From: Phycisphaerales bacterium
GTDB taxonomy: Bacteria > Planctomycetota > Phycisphaerae > Phycisphaerales > UBA1924
DNA: 64,000 nucleotides
Assembly: GCA_020427395.1 (NCBI GenBank)
Contig: JAGQON010000003.1
Span: 86,905 to 150,904 of the forward strand
Direction of reading: 5' to 3'
Each line of letters starts with the position of its first letter. Position 1 is the stretch's first letter. Of the stretch, positions 28,316 to 36,229 are shown piece by piece. The position numbers were made by a program, and so were the translations under genes. The notes beneath the pieces were generated by a model. The model was not told where the DNA came from, did not search any database, and saw nothing but the letters and a program-made list of their open reading frames with translations.

Positions 28316-28978
28316 ATGAACCGCATTGCACTTCTGATCACCGTCGCCGTCCTGGCACTCATGACCCCGCTGAGCTTCGCGGCCGCCCCCGATACCGGGC
28401 ACGCTGAGGACGCGGCGCACGCTGTCGATGCACACGCCAACGATCACGGTGGCGGGCACGGTGACGCCCACGCGGCGAACCCGCTCGCGAGCGTTGATGA
28501 GGGCTTCTGGACCGGCGTCACTGCCATCGTGCTCTTCATCGTCGTCTTCGGGCTCCTGAGCACCATGGTGTGGCCCAAGATCGTGGCCGGCCTCGACGAG
28601 CGGAACAACAAGATCGTCGGCGAGATCGCCGCGGCCGAGCAGGCCCGCAAGCAGGCCAAGGAAGCCCTCGACGAGTACGAGAAGAACCTCGCCGCCGCCC
28701 GTGCCGAGTCGCAGAAGATGCTCGAAGAGACCCGCGCCCAGCAGTCGCAGCTGGCTGCCCAGCTCAAGGCCAACGCGGATATCGAGCTCGGTGCCATGCG
28801 TGAGAAGGCGCTGGCCGAGATCGAGGCCGCCAAGAAGCAGGCCTTGGGCGAGCTCTACAGCGAGTCGGTCAACCTCGCGACCACCATGGCGGGCAAGATC
28901 CTGCAGCGTCAGGTCACCGTCGACGATCAGCAGCGCCTGATGGACGAGTCGATCGCCGAGATGAAGTCGGTCAGCTGA
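28316..28978 (+). CDS. atpF: F0F1 ATP synthase subunit b
   Basis: 220 residues from ATG 28316. A signal-like N-terminus (MNRIALLITVAVLALMTPLSFA) is followed by a His/Asp-rich linker (about 28-50), one transmembrane helix (VTAIVLFIVVFGLLSTMVWPKI) and a long charged coiled coil with the LDERNNKIVGEIAAAEQARKQAKEAL pattern of subunit b, ending in LATTMAGKILQRQVTVDDQQRLMDE. It is the peripheral stalk that holds F1 against rotation. The signal plus His-rich segment before the membrane helix is an extension over the E. coli protein (156 residues). Confidence 0.93.
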   Translation: MNRIALLITVAVLALMTPLSFAAAPDTGHAEDAAHAVDAHANDHGGGHGDAHAANPLASVDEGFWTGVTAIVLFIVVFGLLSTMVWPKIVAGLDERNNKIVGEIAAAEQARKQAKEALDEYEKNLAAARAESQKMLEETRAQQSQLAAQLKANADIELGAMREKALAEIEAAKKQALGELYSESVNLATTMAGKILQRQVTVDDQQRLMDESIAEMKSVS

Positions 28979-29027
28979 TCGCCCCTGCTACGCCCCACCA
29001 CCACCGCATCTCCCGATCGGAGCAACC

Positions 29028-29636
29028 ATGCCGCTCATCGAAGCCCAGCCCGACGCACTCGCGAAGGTGTACGCGAAGAGCCTGTTCGAGATCGCCCAGA
29101 GTCAGGGCGGTCAGCAGAACGCCGAGTCGATCCTCGGCGAGCTCGAGGACATCATCGAGATCGCCCGCAACGACCGCTCGTTCAACGAGCTGCTCGCCTC
29201 GCGTCTGATCGACGCCAAAAAGCGTGACGCCTCCCTCGTCCGCATGTTTGAGGGCAAGGTGTCCACCCTGACCCTCAACTTCATCCGCCAGCTCAACCGC
29301 AAGGGGCGCCTGGCCAACCTCTCGCAGATCGCCGTGGCGATGGACACCCTCGTCCAGGAGCAGTTCGGGCGGATTGAGGTTGATGTCTTCACGGCCTCGC
29401 CCATCAGCGCCAGCGAGCTTGAGAATGTCCGCAAGCGACTGAGCGACTCGCTGGGCAAGGATGTCATCATGCACCCCTACACCGACTCCTCGATGCTCGG
29501 GGGCATCAAGCTGCGGATGGGCGACCAGCTCATCGACGGCTCGATCCAGGCCGAGCTGCGCAAGATGCGTGATGTCCTGCTCAACAAGGGCAGCGCCGAG
29601 GTCCGCGGGCGCTCGGGCGATATCCTGGGCAACTGA
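29028..29636 (+). CDS. atpH: F0F1 ATP synthase subunit delta
   Basis: 202 residues: N-terminal helical bundle (ALAKVYAKSLFEIAQSQGG...ELEDIIEIARNDRSFNELLASRLID) and the C-terminal PYTDSSMLGGIKLRMGDQLIDGSIQAELRKMRDVLL typical of OSCP/delta. It joins the b stalk to the alpha-beta head. The gene is followed within 25 bases by a strong terminator rather than atpA, so alpha, gamma, beta and epsilon must be encoded elsewhere. Confidence 0.93.
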   Translation: MPLIEAQPDALAKVYAKSLFEIAQSQGGQQNAESILGELEDIIEIARNDRSFNELLASRLIDAKKRDASLVRMFEGKVSTLTLNFIRQLNRKGRLANLSQIAVAMDTLVQEQFGRIEVDVFTASPISASELENVRKRLSDSLGKDVIMHPYTDSSMLGGIKLRMGDQLIDGSIQAELRKMRDVLLNKGSAEVRGRSGDILGN

Positions 29637-29660
29637 GCATGACGCTCAATCAACACACAC

Positions 29661-29687
29661 AAACGGGTCGATCTGACCCGTTTTTTT
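29661..29687 (+). terminator. rho-independent terminator ending the atp gene cluster
   Basis: A perfect 9-bp stem AAACGGGTC/GACCCGTTT with a 5-base loop (GATCT), running into seven consecutive T residues. It lies 24 bases past the atpH stop and before pgk. Confidence 0.92.
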
Positions 29688-29731
29688 CTGCGCCCTGCGT
29701 ATGATTCCACAGCACCGAAAGGACCTCAGAC

Positions 29732-30937
29732 ATGGCGAAGAAATCGATCGAGCACACCGATGTCGCGGGCAAGCGCGTTCTGATCCGTGTGGACTTCAAT
29801 GTGCCGCTGGACGGCGACACCATCACCGACGATCGTCGGATCGTCTCGGCGATCCCGACCATCCGCTCCGTGATCGATCGCGGCGGCAGGGCCATCCTCA
29901 TGTCACACCTCGGTCGCCCCGAGGGCAAGGGTTATGAGGCATCGCATTCGATGGCGCCCGTCGCCAAGAAACTCGGCGAGCTGCTTGGCAAGCCGGTCAC
30001 CATCCCGGCGCAGACCTGCAAGGACCCCGCGGTGAAGGCGGCCGTCGATTCGATGAGCGACGGCGATGTGATCCTGCTCGAGAACCTGCGGTTCCACGGC
30101 TGCGAGAAACGCAACGACCCCGAGTTTGCGGCGCAGCTCGCTGATCTCGCCGATGTCTATGTCAACGACGCCTTCGGCACCTGCCACCGCGAGCACTGCT
30201 CGATGGTGGGCGTGCCCAAGGCGATGGGCCCCAGGCCCAAGGTCGCGGGATTCCTGGTTGAGAAGGAGATCGCGTACCTGAGCGATGCGCTCGCCGATCC
30301 GAACCGCCCGTTCACCGTCATCCTCGGCGGCGCCAAAGTCAGCGACAAGCTGCCCGCGATCGAGCACCTGCTGCCCAAGGCCGACCACATCCTTGTCGGT
30401 GGCGCGATGGCGTACACCTTCCTCAAGGCACTCGGGCACAGCATCGGCGACTCGCGTGTCGAGCAGGACATGGTCAAGGAAGCGCACCGCATCATCGAGC
30501 TCGCGGCCGAGTCCAAGACCGACCTGCACTTCCCCGAAGACCACATCTGCTCGACGATCTTCGCCGAGAAAGCTGGCGATATCGAGGTCTTCGACGACCA
30601 GATCAAGGACGGCTTCATGGGGCTCGATATCGGCCCCAAGACCGCGGCCCGCTACTCGCTGATCATTCAGAGTTCCAAGACCATCGTCTGGAACGGCCCG
30701 ATGGGCGTGTTCGAGTGGATGCCCTTCAAGATGGGCACCAAGCTCGTCGCCGAGGCCGTCGCTCAGGCAACCAGCGCGGGCGCCACCTCGATCGTCGGCG
30801 GCGGGGACTCCGCGGCCGCGGCGGAGATCTTCGGGGTGGCCGACAAGCTCTCGCATGTCTCGACGGGCGGCGGGGCCAGCCTCGCGATGCTCGAGGGCAA
30901 GCGGTTCTCGGCTGTGGACCTGCTGGACGACGCATGA
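29732..30937 (+). CDS. pgk: phosphoglycerate kinase
   Basis: 401 residues, the normal length. Signatures: RVLIRVDFNVPLDG near the N-terminus, SHLGRPEGK, LENLRFHGCEKRNDPEFAAQLADLADVYVNDAFGTCHREHCS, FTVILGGAKVSDKLPAIEHLL, WNGPMGVFEW and the nucleotide-loop IVGGGDSAAAAE with STGGGASLAMLEG. It makes ATP from 1,3-bisphosphoglycerate in glycolysis. GAAAGGA precedes the ATG. No gap or tpi gene is adjacent; instead a small kinase-fold gene overlaps its stop (ATGA). Confidence 0.97.
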   Translation: MAKKSIEHTDVAGKRVLIRVDFNVPLDGDTITDDRRIVSAIPTIRSVIDRGGRAILMSHLGRPEGKGYEASHSMAPVAKKLGELLGKPVTIPAQTCKDPAVKAAVDSMSDGDVILLENLRFHGCEKRNDPEFAAQLADLADVYVNDAFGTCHREHCSMVGVPKAMGPRPKVAGFLVEKEIAYLSDALADPNRPFTVILGGAKVSDKLPAIEHLLPKADHILVGGAMAYTFLKALGHSIGDSRVEQDMVKEAHRIIELAAESKTDLHFPEDHICSTIFAEKAGDIEVFDDQIKDGFMGLDIGPKTAARYSLIIQSSKTIVWNGPMGVFEWMPFKMGTKLVAEAVAQATSAGATSIVGGGDSAAAAEIFGVADKLSHVSTGGGASLAMLEGKRFSAVDLLDDA

Positions 30938-31653
30938 CCCCCCCACGCCCCTTCGAACTTGCGCCGGGGCGTGTGCTGGCAAAGAACTACCTCGTAGAAG
31001 CCCTGCTCGGGCGCGGATACGAGGGAGAGGTATACCTCGTGCGTGAACGCCTGACCGGGGCGCAGCGTGCGGCCAAGATCTTCTACCCTGAGCGGAATCC
31101 CCGCAACTCCGCGGCCTCGCATTACGCCAAGAAGCTCGAGCGGTTGCGAGACTGCTCGATGGTGATCCAGTATCACCACGCGCTGGAGATCCAGCTGCGC
31201 GGGAACCCCGTGCATGTGCTGATCTCGGAGTTTGTGCAGGGCATGCTCCTGCCCGACCTGCTGAGCAAGTATCGCGGGCGGCGCATGCCCGTGCACGAGG
31301 CGTTGACACTCACCCGCACCATCGCGGCCGGGCTCGCCGAGCTGCACGAGAAGCGGGAGTATCACGGCGATCTGCACTCACAGAATGTGCTCGTGCGCCG
31401 CCGCGGCGTGCATTTCGATGTCAAGCTCGTGGATATGTACGACCGCGGGCGAGCGAACCGCTTCCACATCCAGCAGGATGTGTGCGACATCGTGCGGATC
31501 CTCTACGACCTGGTCGGCGGACGCGAGCATTACGCGGCCCAGCCGCCCGTGATCAAGCAGGTCTGCCTGGGGCTCAAGTGCTCGCTGATCGTGCAGCGTT
31601 ACCCCACCGCGTGGCACCTCTGCCGGCACCTCGATACTTTCGAGTGGGCGTAA
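30934..31653 (+). CDS. minimal eukaryotic-like Ser/Thr protein kinase
   Basis: 239 residues with only a kinase domain: glycine loop LLGRGYEGEVYLV, the ATP lysine K48 in AAKIF, the catalytic loop YHGDLHSQNVLV (D146, N151; HRD is HGD) and VDM (D167) in place of DFG. The HGD form and lack of an activation segment resemble the RIO/aminoglycoside-kinase-like branch as well as atypical Hanks kinases. All phosphotransfer residues are present, so it is probably active. Its ATG overlaps the pgk stop, so it is translated from the pgk message; the functional link is unknown. A terminator follows. Confidence 0.78.
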   Translation: MTPPRPFELAPGRVLAKNYLVEALLGRGYEGEVYLVRERLTGAQRAAKIFYPERNPRNSAASHYAKKLERLRDCSMVIQYHHALEIQLRGNPVHVLISEFVQGMLLPDLLSKYRGRRMPVHEALTLTRTIAAGLAELHEKREYHGDLHSQNVLVRRRGVHFDVKLVDMYDRGRANRFHIQQDVCDIVRILYDLVGGREHYAAQPPVIKQVCLGLKCSLIVQRYPTAWHLCRHLDTFEWA

Positions 31654-31685
31654 GGGCACCTGAAGAGTTGCTCCACAGCACAATG

Positions 31686-31716
31686 ATCCTCGCGCTCGCG
31701 AGGATTTATTTGTTTT
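31686..31716 (+). terminator. terminator after the small kinase gene
   Basis: ATCCTCGCG and CGCGAGGAT form a near-continuous inverted repeat with a 2-base centre (a 7-bp stem with a 6-base loop is more realistic), followed by TTTATTTGTTTT. It ends the pgk-kinase transcript. Confidence 0.8.
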
Positions 31717-31748
31717 CACGCCGCATTCACCGACGGGTTATCTCGGTG

Positions 31749-31781
31749 TGTGATGATCACATTGATTCAGAGTTGAATCAA
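31749..31781. promoter_or_regulatory. two adjacent inverted repeats upstream of the stress gene pair
   Basis: TGTGA-TGA-TCACA at 31749-31761 is directly followed by TTGATTC-N6-GAATCAA at 31762-31781. Both are perfect and neither has a T-tract, so they are better candidates for protein-binding operators than for terminators. They lie 43-76 bases before the ATG of the YflT-like gene. The first resembles the half-sites of CRP/FNR proteins but with a 3-base spacer, so that assignment is doubtful. Confidence 0.4.
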
Positions 31782-31824
31782 CAAACACGGCACTGGCAAC
31801 ACCATTCAAAAAGCGAGGTGCATC

Positions 31825-32322
31825 ATGAGCAAGGTCATCACAGGCATCTTTTCGAGCAACGCATCAGCGGCAGGGGCGCTGGAGACCCTTGTCGTCAACG
31901 GATTCGATAGCGGGGACATCAGCCTCGTCGCGTCGGAGGATTTCAACCGCGACAGCTTCGGGGTTGAGCAGCACAGCAAACTCGCGGAAGGCGCTGCGAT
32001 CGGTGCCGGCGCGGGCGGCGCAACCGGTGCCTTGCTGGCGGGGCTGACCACCGTTGGCGCCGTCGCGACGGGCGGCGTGGGGATCGTGGCCGCGGGTCCG
32101 ATCGTCGCGGCGCTGGCCGGGGCGGGCGCCGGAGCGGCAGGCGGCTCGGTGCTTGGCGGGCTGATCGGCTCGACGATCCCGGAGCACGAGATCAAGCACT
32201 ACGAGAATGCCATCGACAAGGGGCATGTTCTGGTTGGCGTCAACTGCGAGAGCAGCAAGGACCGCGATAAGGCCAAGGACATCTTCAACCAGTTCAACGC
32301 CGAGCACATCTCGCACGCGTGA
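31825..32322 (+). CDS. general-stress protein 17M/YflT-like protein with glycine-zipper core
   Basis: 165 residues. N-terminal KVITGIFSSNASAAGALETLVVNGFDSGDISLVASED matches the ferredoxin-like fold of YflT/GS17M-type stress proteins. A long Gly/Ala stretch (about 55-115) of GxxxG repeats should insert in or lie on membranes, and the C-terminus returns to VLVGVNCESSKDRDKAKDIFNQFNAEHI, a second half of the same fold. Its function is unknown; homologues are stress-induced. It is followed by a ferritin-like YciF gene, a frequent partner in stress clusters. GCGAGGTG precedes the ATG. Confidence 0.7.
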   Translation: MSKVITGIFSSNASAAGALETLVVNGFDSGDISLVASEDFNRDSFGVEQHSKLAEGAAIGAGAGGATGALLAGLTTVGAVATGGVGIVAAGPIVAALAGAGAGAAGGSVLGGLIGSTIPEHEIKHYENAIDKGHVLVGVNCESSKDRDKAKDIFNQFNAEHISHA

Positions 32323-32363
32323 TCCGCGCGAACCACATCAACCATGCTTCCGAGGAGGACACC

Positions 32364-32870
32364 ATGCCGATTAAACTTGACGGACTCGAGAAAGTATTCG
32401 TTCAACAGCTCAAGGACATGTACAGCGCGGAAAACCAGCTTCTTGAGGCGCTGCCCAAGATGGCACAAGCCGCAACGAGCAGCAAGCTCGAGCAAGCATT
32501 CCGAGACCATCTCAAGGAGACGCAGGGGCAAGTGAAACGCCTGGAGAAGATCTTCAGCTCGATCGATTACAAGCCGGGCGGACACCGCTGCCGCGCCATG
32601 GAAGGACTGATCGAAGAGGGCAAGGAGATCATCGATGAGCAGGGCGAGCCAGAAGCTCGCGACGCCGCGCTCATCTGCGCCGCGCAGAAAGTCGAGCACT
32701 ACGAGATGGCGACATACGGCACACTGCGGACCTACGCCCGCACGCTCGGGCTCGATGACGCCTGCGAACTGCTCACCGAGACGCTGCGCGAGGAACGCAA
32801 CGCGGACTCGCTGCTGACTGATCTGGCCGAGCACTCAATCAACAAGCTCGCAATGCTCACCGCCAGCTAA
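32364..32870 (+). CDS. YciF-type ferritin-like protein (DUF892)
   Basis: 168 residues from ATG 32364, set by GAGGAGG seven bases upstream. A four-helix ferritin-like bundle: FVQQLKDMYSAENQLLEALPKMAQAA, HLKETQGQVKRLEKIF, RDAALICAAQKVEHYEMATYGTLRTYA and ETLREERNADSLLTDLAE. The helices carry ExxH-type residues that could bind a di-metal centre. YciE/YciF proteins accumulate under osmotic and stationary-phase stress. It is probably co-transcribed with the YflT-like gene 41 bases upstream, and a strong terminator follows. Confidence 0.85.
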   Translation: MPIKLDGLEKVFVQQLKDMYSAENQLLEALPKMAQAATSSKLEQAFRDHLKETQGQVKRLEKIFSSIDYKPGGHRCRAMEGLIEEGKEIIDEQGEPEARDAALICAAQKVEHYEMATYGTLRTYARTLGLDDACELLTETLREERNADSLLTDLAEHSINKLAMLTAS

Positions 32871-32898
32871 CAAAATCATTCTGCAGCATGACTTCGTA

Positions 32899-32936
32899 AG
32901 CACGCCCCGCAAGGCTCCGTGGGGCGTGCTGTTTTT
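32899..32936 (+). terminator. terminator after the ferritin-like gene
   Basis: A perfect 10-bp stem AGCACGCCCC/GGGGCGTGCT with a 12-base loop, then GTTTTT. It abuts the stop codon of the convergent mutL, so it may serve both transcripts. The same GCACGCCCC stem occurs in the hairpin at 5974. Confidence 0.88.
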
Positions 32937-34812
32937 ATCGCCGATCGAACAGCCGCTCAAGGTCTTCGATTGAAAGCCGCACCGTCGTCGGGCGGCCGTG
33001 CGGGCACGATCCGGATCGTTCTGTTTCGTCGCGAAGCCTCATGATCGCTGCGAGCTCGTCATCGCTGAGCGAATCGCCCGCCTTGATCGCGGCCTTGCAG
33101 GCCATCATGTCGAGCACCTCGTGCAGCGCCTCTTCGGAGTCCGGCACGAAGCCGTCTCCATCGATCCGCTCGAACAGCTCACGCATGAACGATTCGGGCT
33201 CGACGTTGCGAGAGAGCAGGAAGCTGGGCACCGCGTGCACCCCAACGCTCTGGGGGCCCATGGGAGCGGCGCTGATACCGATGCGTTCGAGCAGTTCACT
33301 GAGTTCGTCGAAGACATCGACAACCGAAGCGGGAACATCGAGCACCAGCGGCATCAGCAGCGTCTGCTGCTCCAGTGCACCGTTGCCGGTCACACGCGAC
33401 ATGAGCTTGTTGAACATCACCCGCTCGTGCAGGGCGTGCTGGTCAATGATGAGCACGCCGCGTTCATCTTGGGCCAGAAGGTAGCTCGAGTGCACCTGCA
33501 GCACCTGATCGACCCGGCGCACTCGCGGCAGCTCCCCAGCCGCGTCTTCGATCCGTGGAACGAACGAAGGAACCGTTGCGGGCACCGGGGTTCGCTGCAG
33601 CACCTCGCGGATGGAATCGCGAACGCTCGATTCATCATCATTTGATTGTGGAGCGCGACGAATGAACTCAACCAGCTCGTTGGTCTGCTGCTCGATCGCG
33701 CGTTCACGCTCCTCGGGGTCGATTACCGGAACCAACGGGCCGCCGAATCCCTGGAGCCGCTGCGAGACGCTGGGCGTGACATCGGCCCGCTGCAGGGCAT
33801 CGCGCACACCGTGGTAGATCGCCCGGTGCACCATCGACTGGTCGCGGAAGCGGACCTCGAGCTTGGCGGGATGCACATTGACATCCACGGCCGTGGGCGA
33901 CATCTCGATCATCAGCACGGCCGTCGGGTGCCGTCCGGGCTCGATGAGCCCGCGGTAGGCCTCGCGGATCGCGTGCTGGACCGTCTTGTCGCGGATCGTT
34001 CGCCCGTTGAGGAACACATGCTGGGCCTTGCTGTTGGCACGCGCGATCGATGGCAGCCCGACAAGCCCCCAGACGAGGATGCCCCGTTCGTCGTCGAAGC
34101 GATCGACGCTCACCTCGAGCAGCTGATCTCCGAGCTCGCAACCGATGATCGACAACGCCCGCTCACGCGCCGACTGCCCTAAGGGCAGATCGAGCTTCAC
34201 CTTGTCGTCGCACACACACCGCACCGCGACCGACGGGTTGGCCATCGCCAGATCACGCAACCATTCAAGGCATCGAGTCTGCTCGGTGGTGTTGGTGCGG
34301 AGAAACTTGCGCCGCGCCGGGGTGTTGAAGAACAGGTTGCGGACCTCGATCGTGGTCCCGACGGGGCATCCGATCGGACGCGGATCGCCGATCGTCTCGC
34401 CCTCAGCCTCGATGATCCGCCCCTCTTCCTCCCCAATCGCTCGAGAGCGGATCGTGACCCGCGCCACCGAGGTGATCGACGCGAGCGCCTCGCCCCGGAA
34501 GCCCATGGTGCCGATCCGATCGAGGTCGCGGGCCTCGCTGATCTTGCTCGTCGCGTGTGGTGTGAGGGCCAGAGTCATCTGCTCGGGAGCGATGCCGTGC
34601 CCGTCGTCGCTGATGCGGATGAGCTCAACGCCACCCTGCTCCAGCTCGACCGTGATGCGGGTCGCGCCCGCATCGATCGAGTTCTCAACGAGTTCCTTGA
34701 GCACGGACGCGGGGCGCTCGATCACCTCACCGGCCGCGATCTGGTTCACCAGCAGCGGCGAGAGCTTTCTGATCTGCACCCGGGATGTCGTCTCGGTCCC
34801 AGAAGGATTCAT
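32935..34812 (-). CDS. mutL: DNA mismatch repair protein MutL
   Basis: 625 residues from ATG 34812; the open frame begins 14 codons earlier without a better start. The GHKL ATPase has IAAGEVIERPASVLKELVENSIDAGA, IRISDDGHGI, TMGFRGEALASI and GTTIEVRNLFFNTPARRKFL. The C-terminal dimerisation domain has DQHALHERVMFNKL, MACKAAIKAG and SCPHGRPT, the motifs of endonuclease-type MutL; the second acidic residue of DQHAxxExxxxE is asparagine here. It nicks the daughter strand after MutS recognition in species without MutH. mutS is not adjacent. Confidence 0.96.
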   Translation of the reverse strand: MNPSGTETTSRVQIRKLSPLLVNQIAAGEVIERPASVLKELVENSIDAGATRITVELEQGGVELIRISDDGHGIAPEQMTLALTPHATSKISEARDLDRIGTMGFRGEALASITSVARVTIRSRAIGEEEGRIIEAEGETIGDPRPIGCPVGTTIEVRNLFFNTPARRKFLRTNTTEQTRCLEWLRDLAMANPSVAVRCVCDDKVKLDLPLGQSARERALSIIGCELGDQLLEVSVDRFDDERGILVWGLVGLPSIARANSKAQHVFLNGRTIRDKTVQHAIREAYRGLIEPGRHPTAVLMIEMSPTAVDVNVHPAKLEVRFRDQSMVHRAIYHGVRDALQRADVTPSVSQRLQGFGGPLVPVIDPEERERAIEQQTNELVEFIRRAPQSNDDESSVRDSIREVLQRTPVPATVPSFVPRIEDAAGELPRVRRVDQVLQVHSSYLLAQDERGVLIIDQHALHERVMFNKLMSRVTGNGALEQQTLLMPLVLDVPASVVDVFDELSELLERIGISAAPMGPQSVGVHAVPSFLLSRNVEPESFMRELFERIDGDGFVPDSEEALHEVLDMMACKAAIKAGDSLSDDELAAIMRLRDETERSGSCPHGRPTTVRLSIEDLERLFDRR

Positions 34813-34906
34813 CTGGTGATCGTACACGCCGATCTGCCCACAATCGGGGCCCAATCACGCGAAATTGGGTGCATGAAGTCTTGCCCCGAGACCGATACCA
34901 TCCAGC

Positions 34907-35359
34907 ATGACTGACTCCATCTTCTCCAAGATCATCCGTGGCGAGATTCCGGCGCACAAGGTGTACGAGGACGACTTCGTGATTGCGATCCTCGACATCG
35001 GGCCGCTCTCAGAGGGTCACACGCTTGTGATCCCCAAGGAACCAGCCGAAACCCTCGATCAGCTCGGCGACGAGCACGCCGCGGCCGTCGGGCGGGTCCT
35101 GCCTCGCATCGCCCGGGCGATCAAGAAGGTGACCGGGGCCAGTTCCTACAACATCCTGCAGAACAACGGGCAGCCGGCTGGGCAGGCCGTGCCCCATGTG
35201 CACTTCCACATCATCCCCCGCTTCCCTGAGCGTGGCGAGGTGGTGAAGGGTGCGCCCGACAAGGAAAACGGCCCTGGGCTCCGCGTCACCTGGTCACCGG
35301 GCACATTGACGCAGGAAGAGGCGCTCGAGCTTGGCAAGCACATCAAGCGTCTGCTCTGA
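34907..35359 (+). CDS. HIT family nucleotide hydrolase/transferase
   Basis: 150 residues, full length for the family. DSIFSKIIRGEIPAHKVYEDD at the N-terminus and the histidine triad HVHFHIIPRF near 100-110 identify a HIT (HINT-branch) protein that cleaves nucleoside phosphoramidates or related bonds using the middle histidine. An N-terminal cysteine is not conserved. Its 3' end overlaps the convergent biotin ligase gene by 17 bases, and it is divergent from mutL. Confidence 0.93.
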   Translation: MTDSIFSKIIRGEIPAHKVYEDDFVIAILDIGPLSEGHTLVIPKEPAETLDQLGDEHAAAVGRVLPRIARAIKKVTGASSYNILQNNGQPAGQAVPHVHFHIIPRFPERGEVVKGAPDKENGPGLRVTWSPGTLTQEEALELGKHIKRLL

Positions 35360-36185
35360 GCTCCGAGCCGCTCGATTCATCATTCGAGAGCCGGCGGACA
35401 TGCTGCGTCTGCGCGATCGGCAGCGTGCATAGTCCTTCATCGGTTGACAGCTCGATCGAATCCAATGGGTCGATGTGCTCGACGATGCCCTCGTAGAGGC
35501 GGTTGTTGTGCCTGAAGACGCGCCGCGACCCGGCCATAGCGTTGTGCAACTCGTAGTAGCTGCGGATGGCTTCACGGTCACACGCGTGGAACCACTGGCT
35601 CATCGACTCGACGATGCGGCAGATGAGATCGAGGCGGGACACGCTGACACCCAAGCCGAGGAATGACACAGCTCGATCGGCATACTCCTGTGACCAGTCC
35701 CGCTGCGTCTGGGTGCAGTTGACCCCGATCCCCACAAGCGTGAGCCCCTGCTGCTGCTCGATGAGGATGCCGGCGATTTTGCGGTCCACCGTCTCGTCGC
35801 GGATGACCAGATCGTTGGGCCATTTGATCCCAAGCTGGATTGCCCTAGGCAGAAAGGCATTGACGGCCTCGTGCACAGCACAGGCGACGCATGCCGCGAG
35901 CATCGGCGCGTCCTTGCAGCCCGGATCGACCACGAACGTGCAGGGCAAGGTCGAGCGTTCACCATCGTGCCAACGGCGTCCGAAAGACCCTCTGCCATTC
36001 TTCTGCATCGAGGCGACAACCAGCAACCCCGGCCTTCCCTGAGCGAAGCGGATTGCGGCGTTCTGCGTGCTGTCGGTGGACTCGACCACGACCACGCGCT
36101 GGACCACCGGGTATGGTGTTCGGCCGATCACCGTGTCGATCCGAGCCGCCCAAGAGGAGATATCTTCATTCCCGAAGTGATACAT
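35343..36185 (-). CDS. birA: biotin-[acetyl-CoA-carboxylase] ligase, monofunctional
   Basis: 280 residues from ATG 36185. It carries VVESTDSTQNAA, the biotinyl-AMP loop QKNGRGSFGRRWHDG (GRGRxGRxW type) and KWPNDLVI with the catalytic-loop lysine, then KIAGILIEQQ and VGIGVNC. It attaches biotin to carboxylase carrier protein. The N-terminal helix-turn-helix of E. coli BirA is absent, so it is not a repressor. ATG 36185 has AGGGG upstream; an alternative TTG at 36233 would overlap the nadC stop. It is downstream of nadC in the same operon. Confidence 0.92.
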   Translation of the reverse strand: MYHFGNEDISSWAARIDTVIGRTPYPVVQRVVVVESTDSTQNAAIRFAQGRPGLLVVASMQKNGRGSFGRRWHDGERSTLPCTFVVDPGCKDAPMLAACVACAVHEAVNAFLPRAIQLGIKWPNDLVIRDETVDRKIAGILIEQQQGLTLVGIGVNCTQTQRDWSQEYADRAVSFLGLGVSVSRLDLICRIVESMSQWFHACDREAIRSYYELHNAMAGSRRVFRHNNRLYEGIVEHIDPLDSIELSTDEGLCTLPIAQTQHVRRLSNDESSGSELRADA

Positions 36186-36229
36186 CGGCACCCCTGCCTG
36201 CCGTCGGCTCGCGATGCGATCGAGGGCAC

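Noticed and set aside
29903..31309. 468-codon open frame antisense to pgk
   Set aside because: The sense gene is unmistakable phosphoglycerate kinase; the antisense product is Arg/Ala-rich without a fold.
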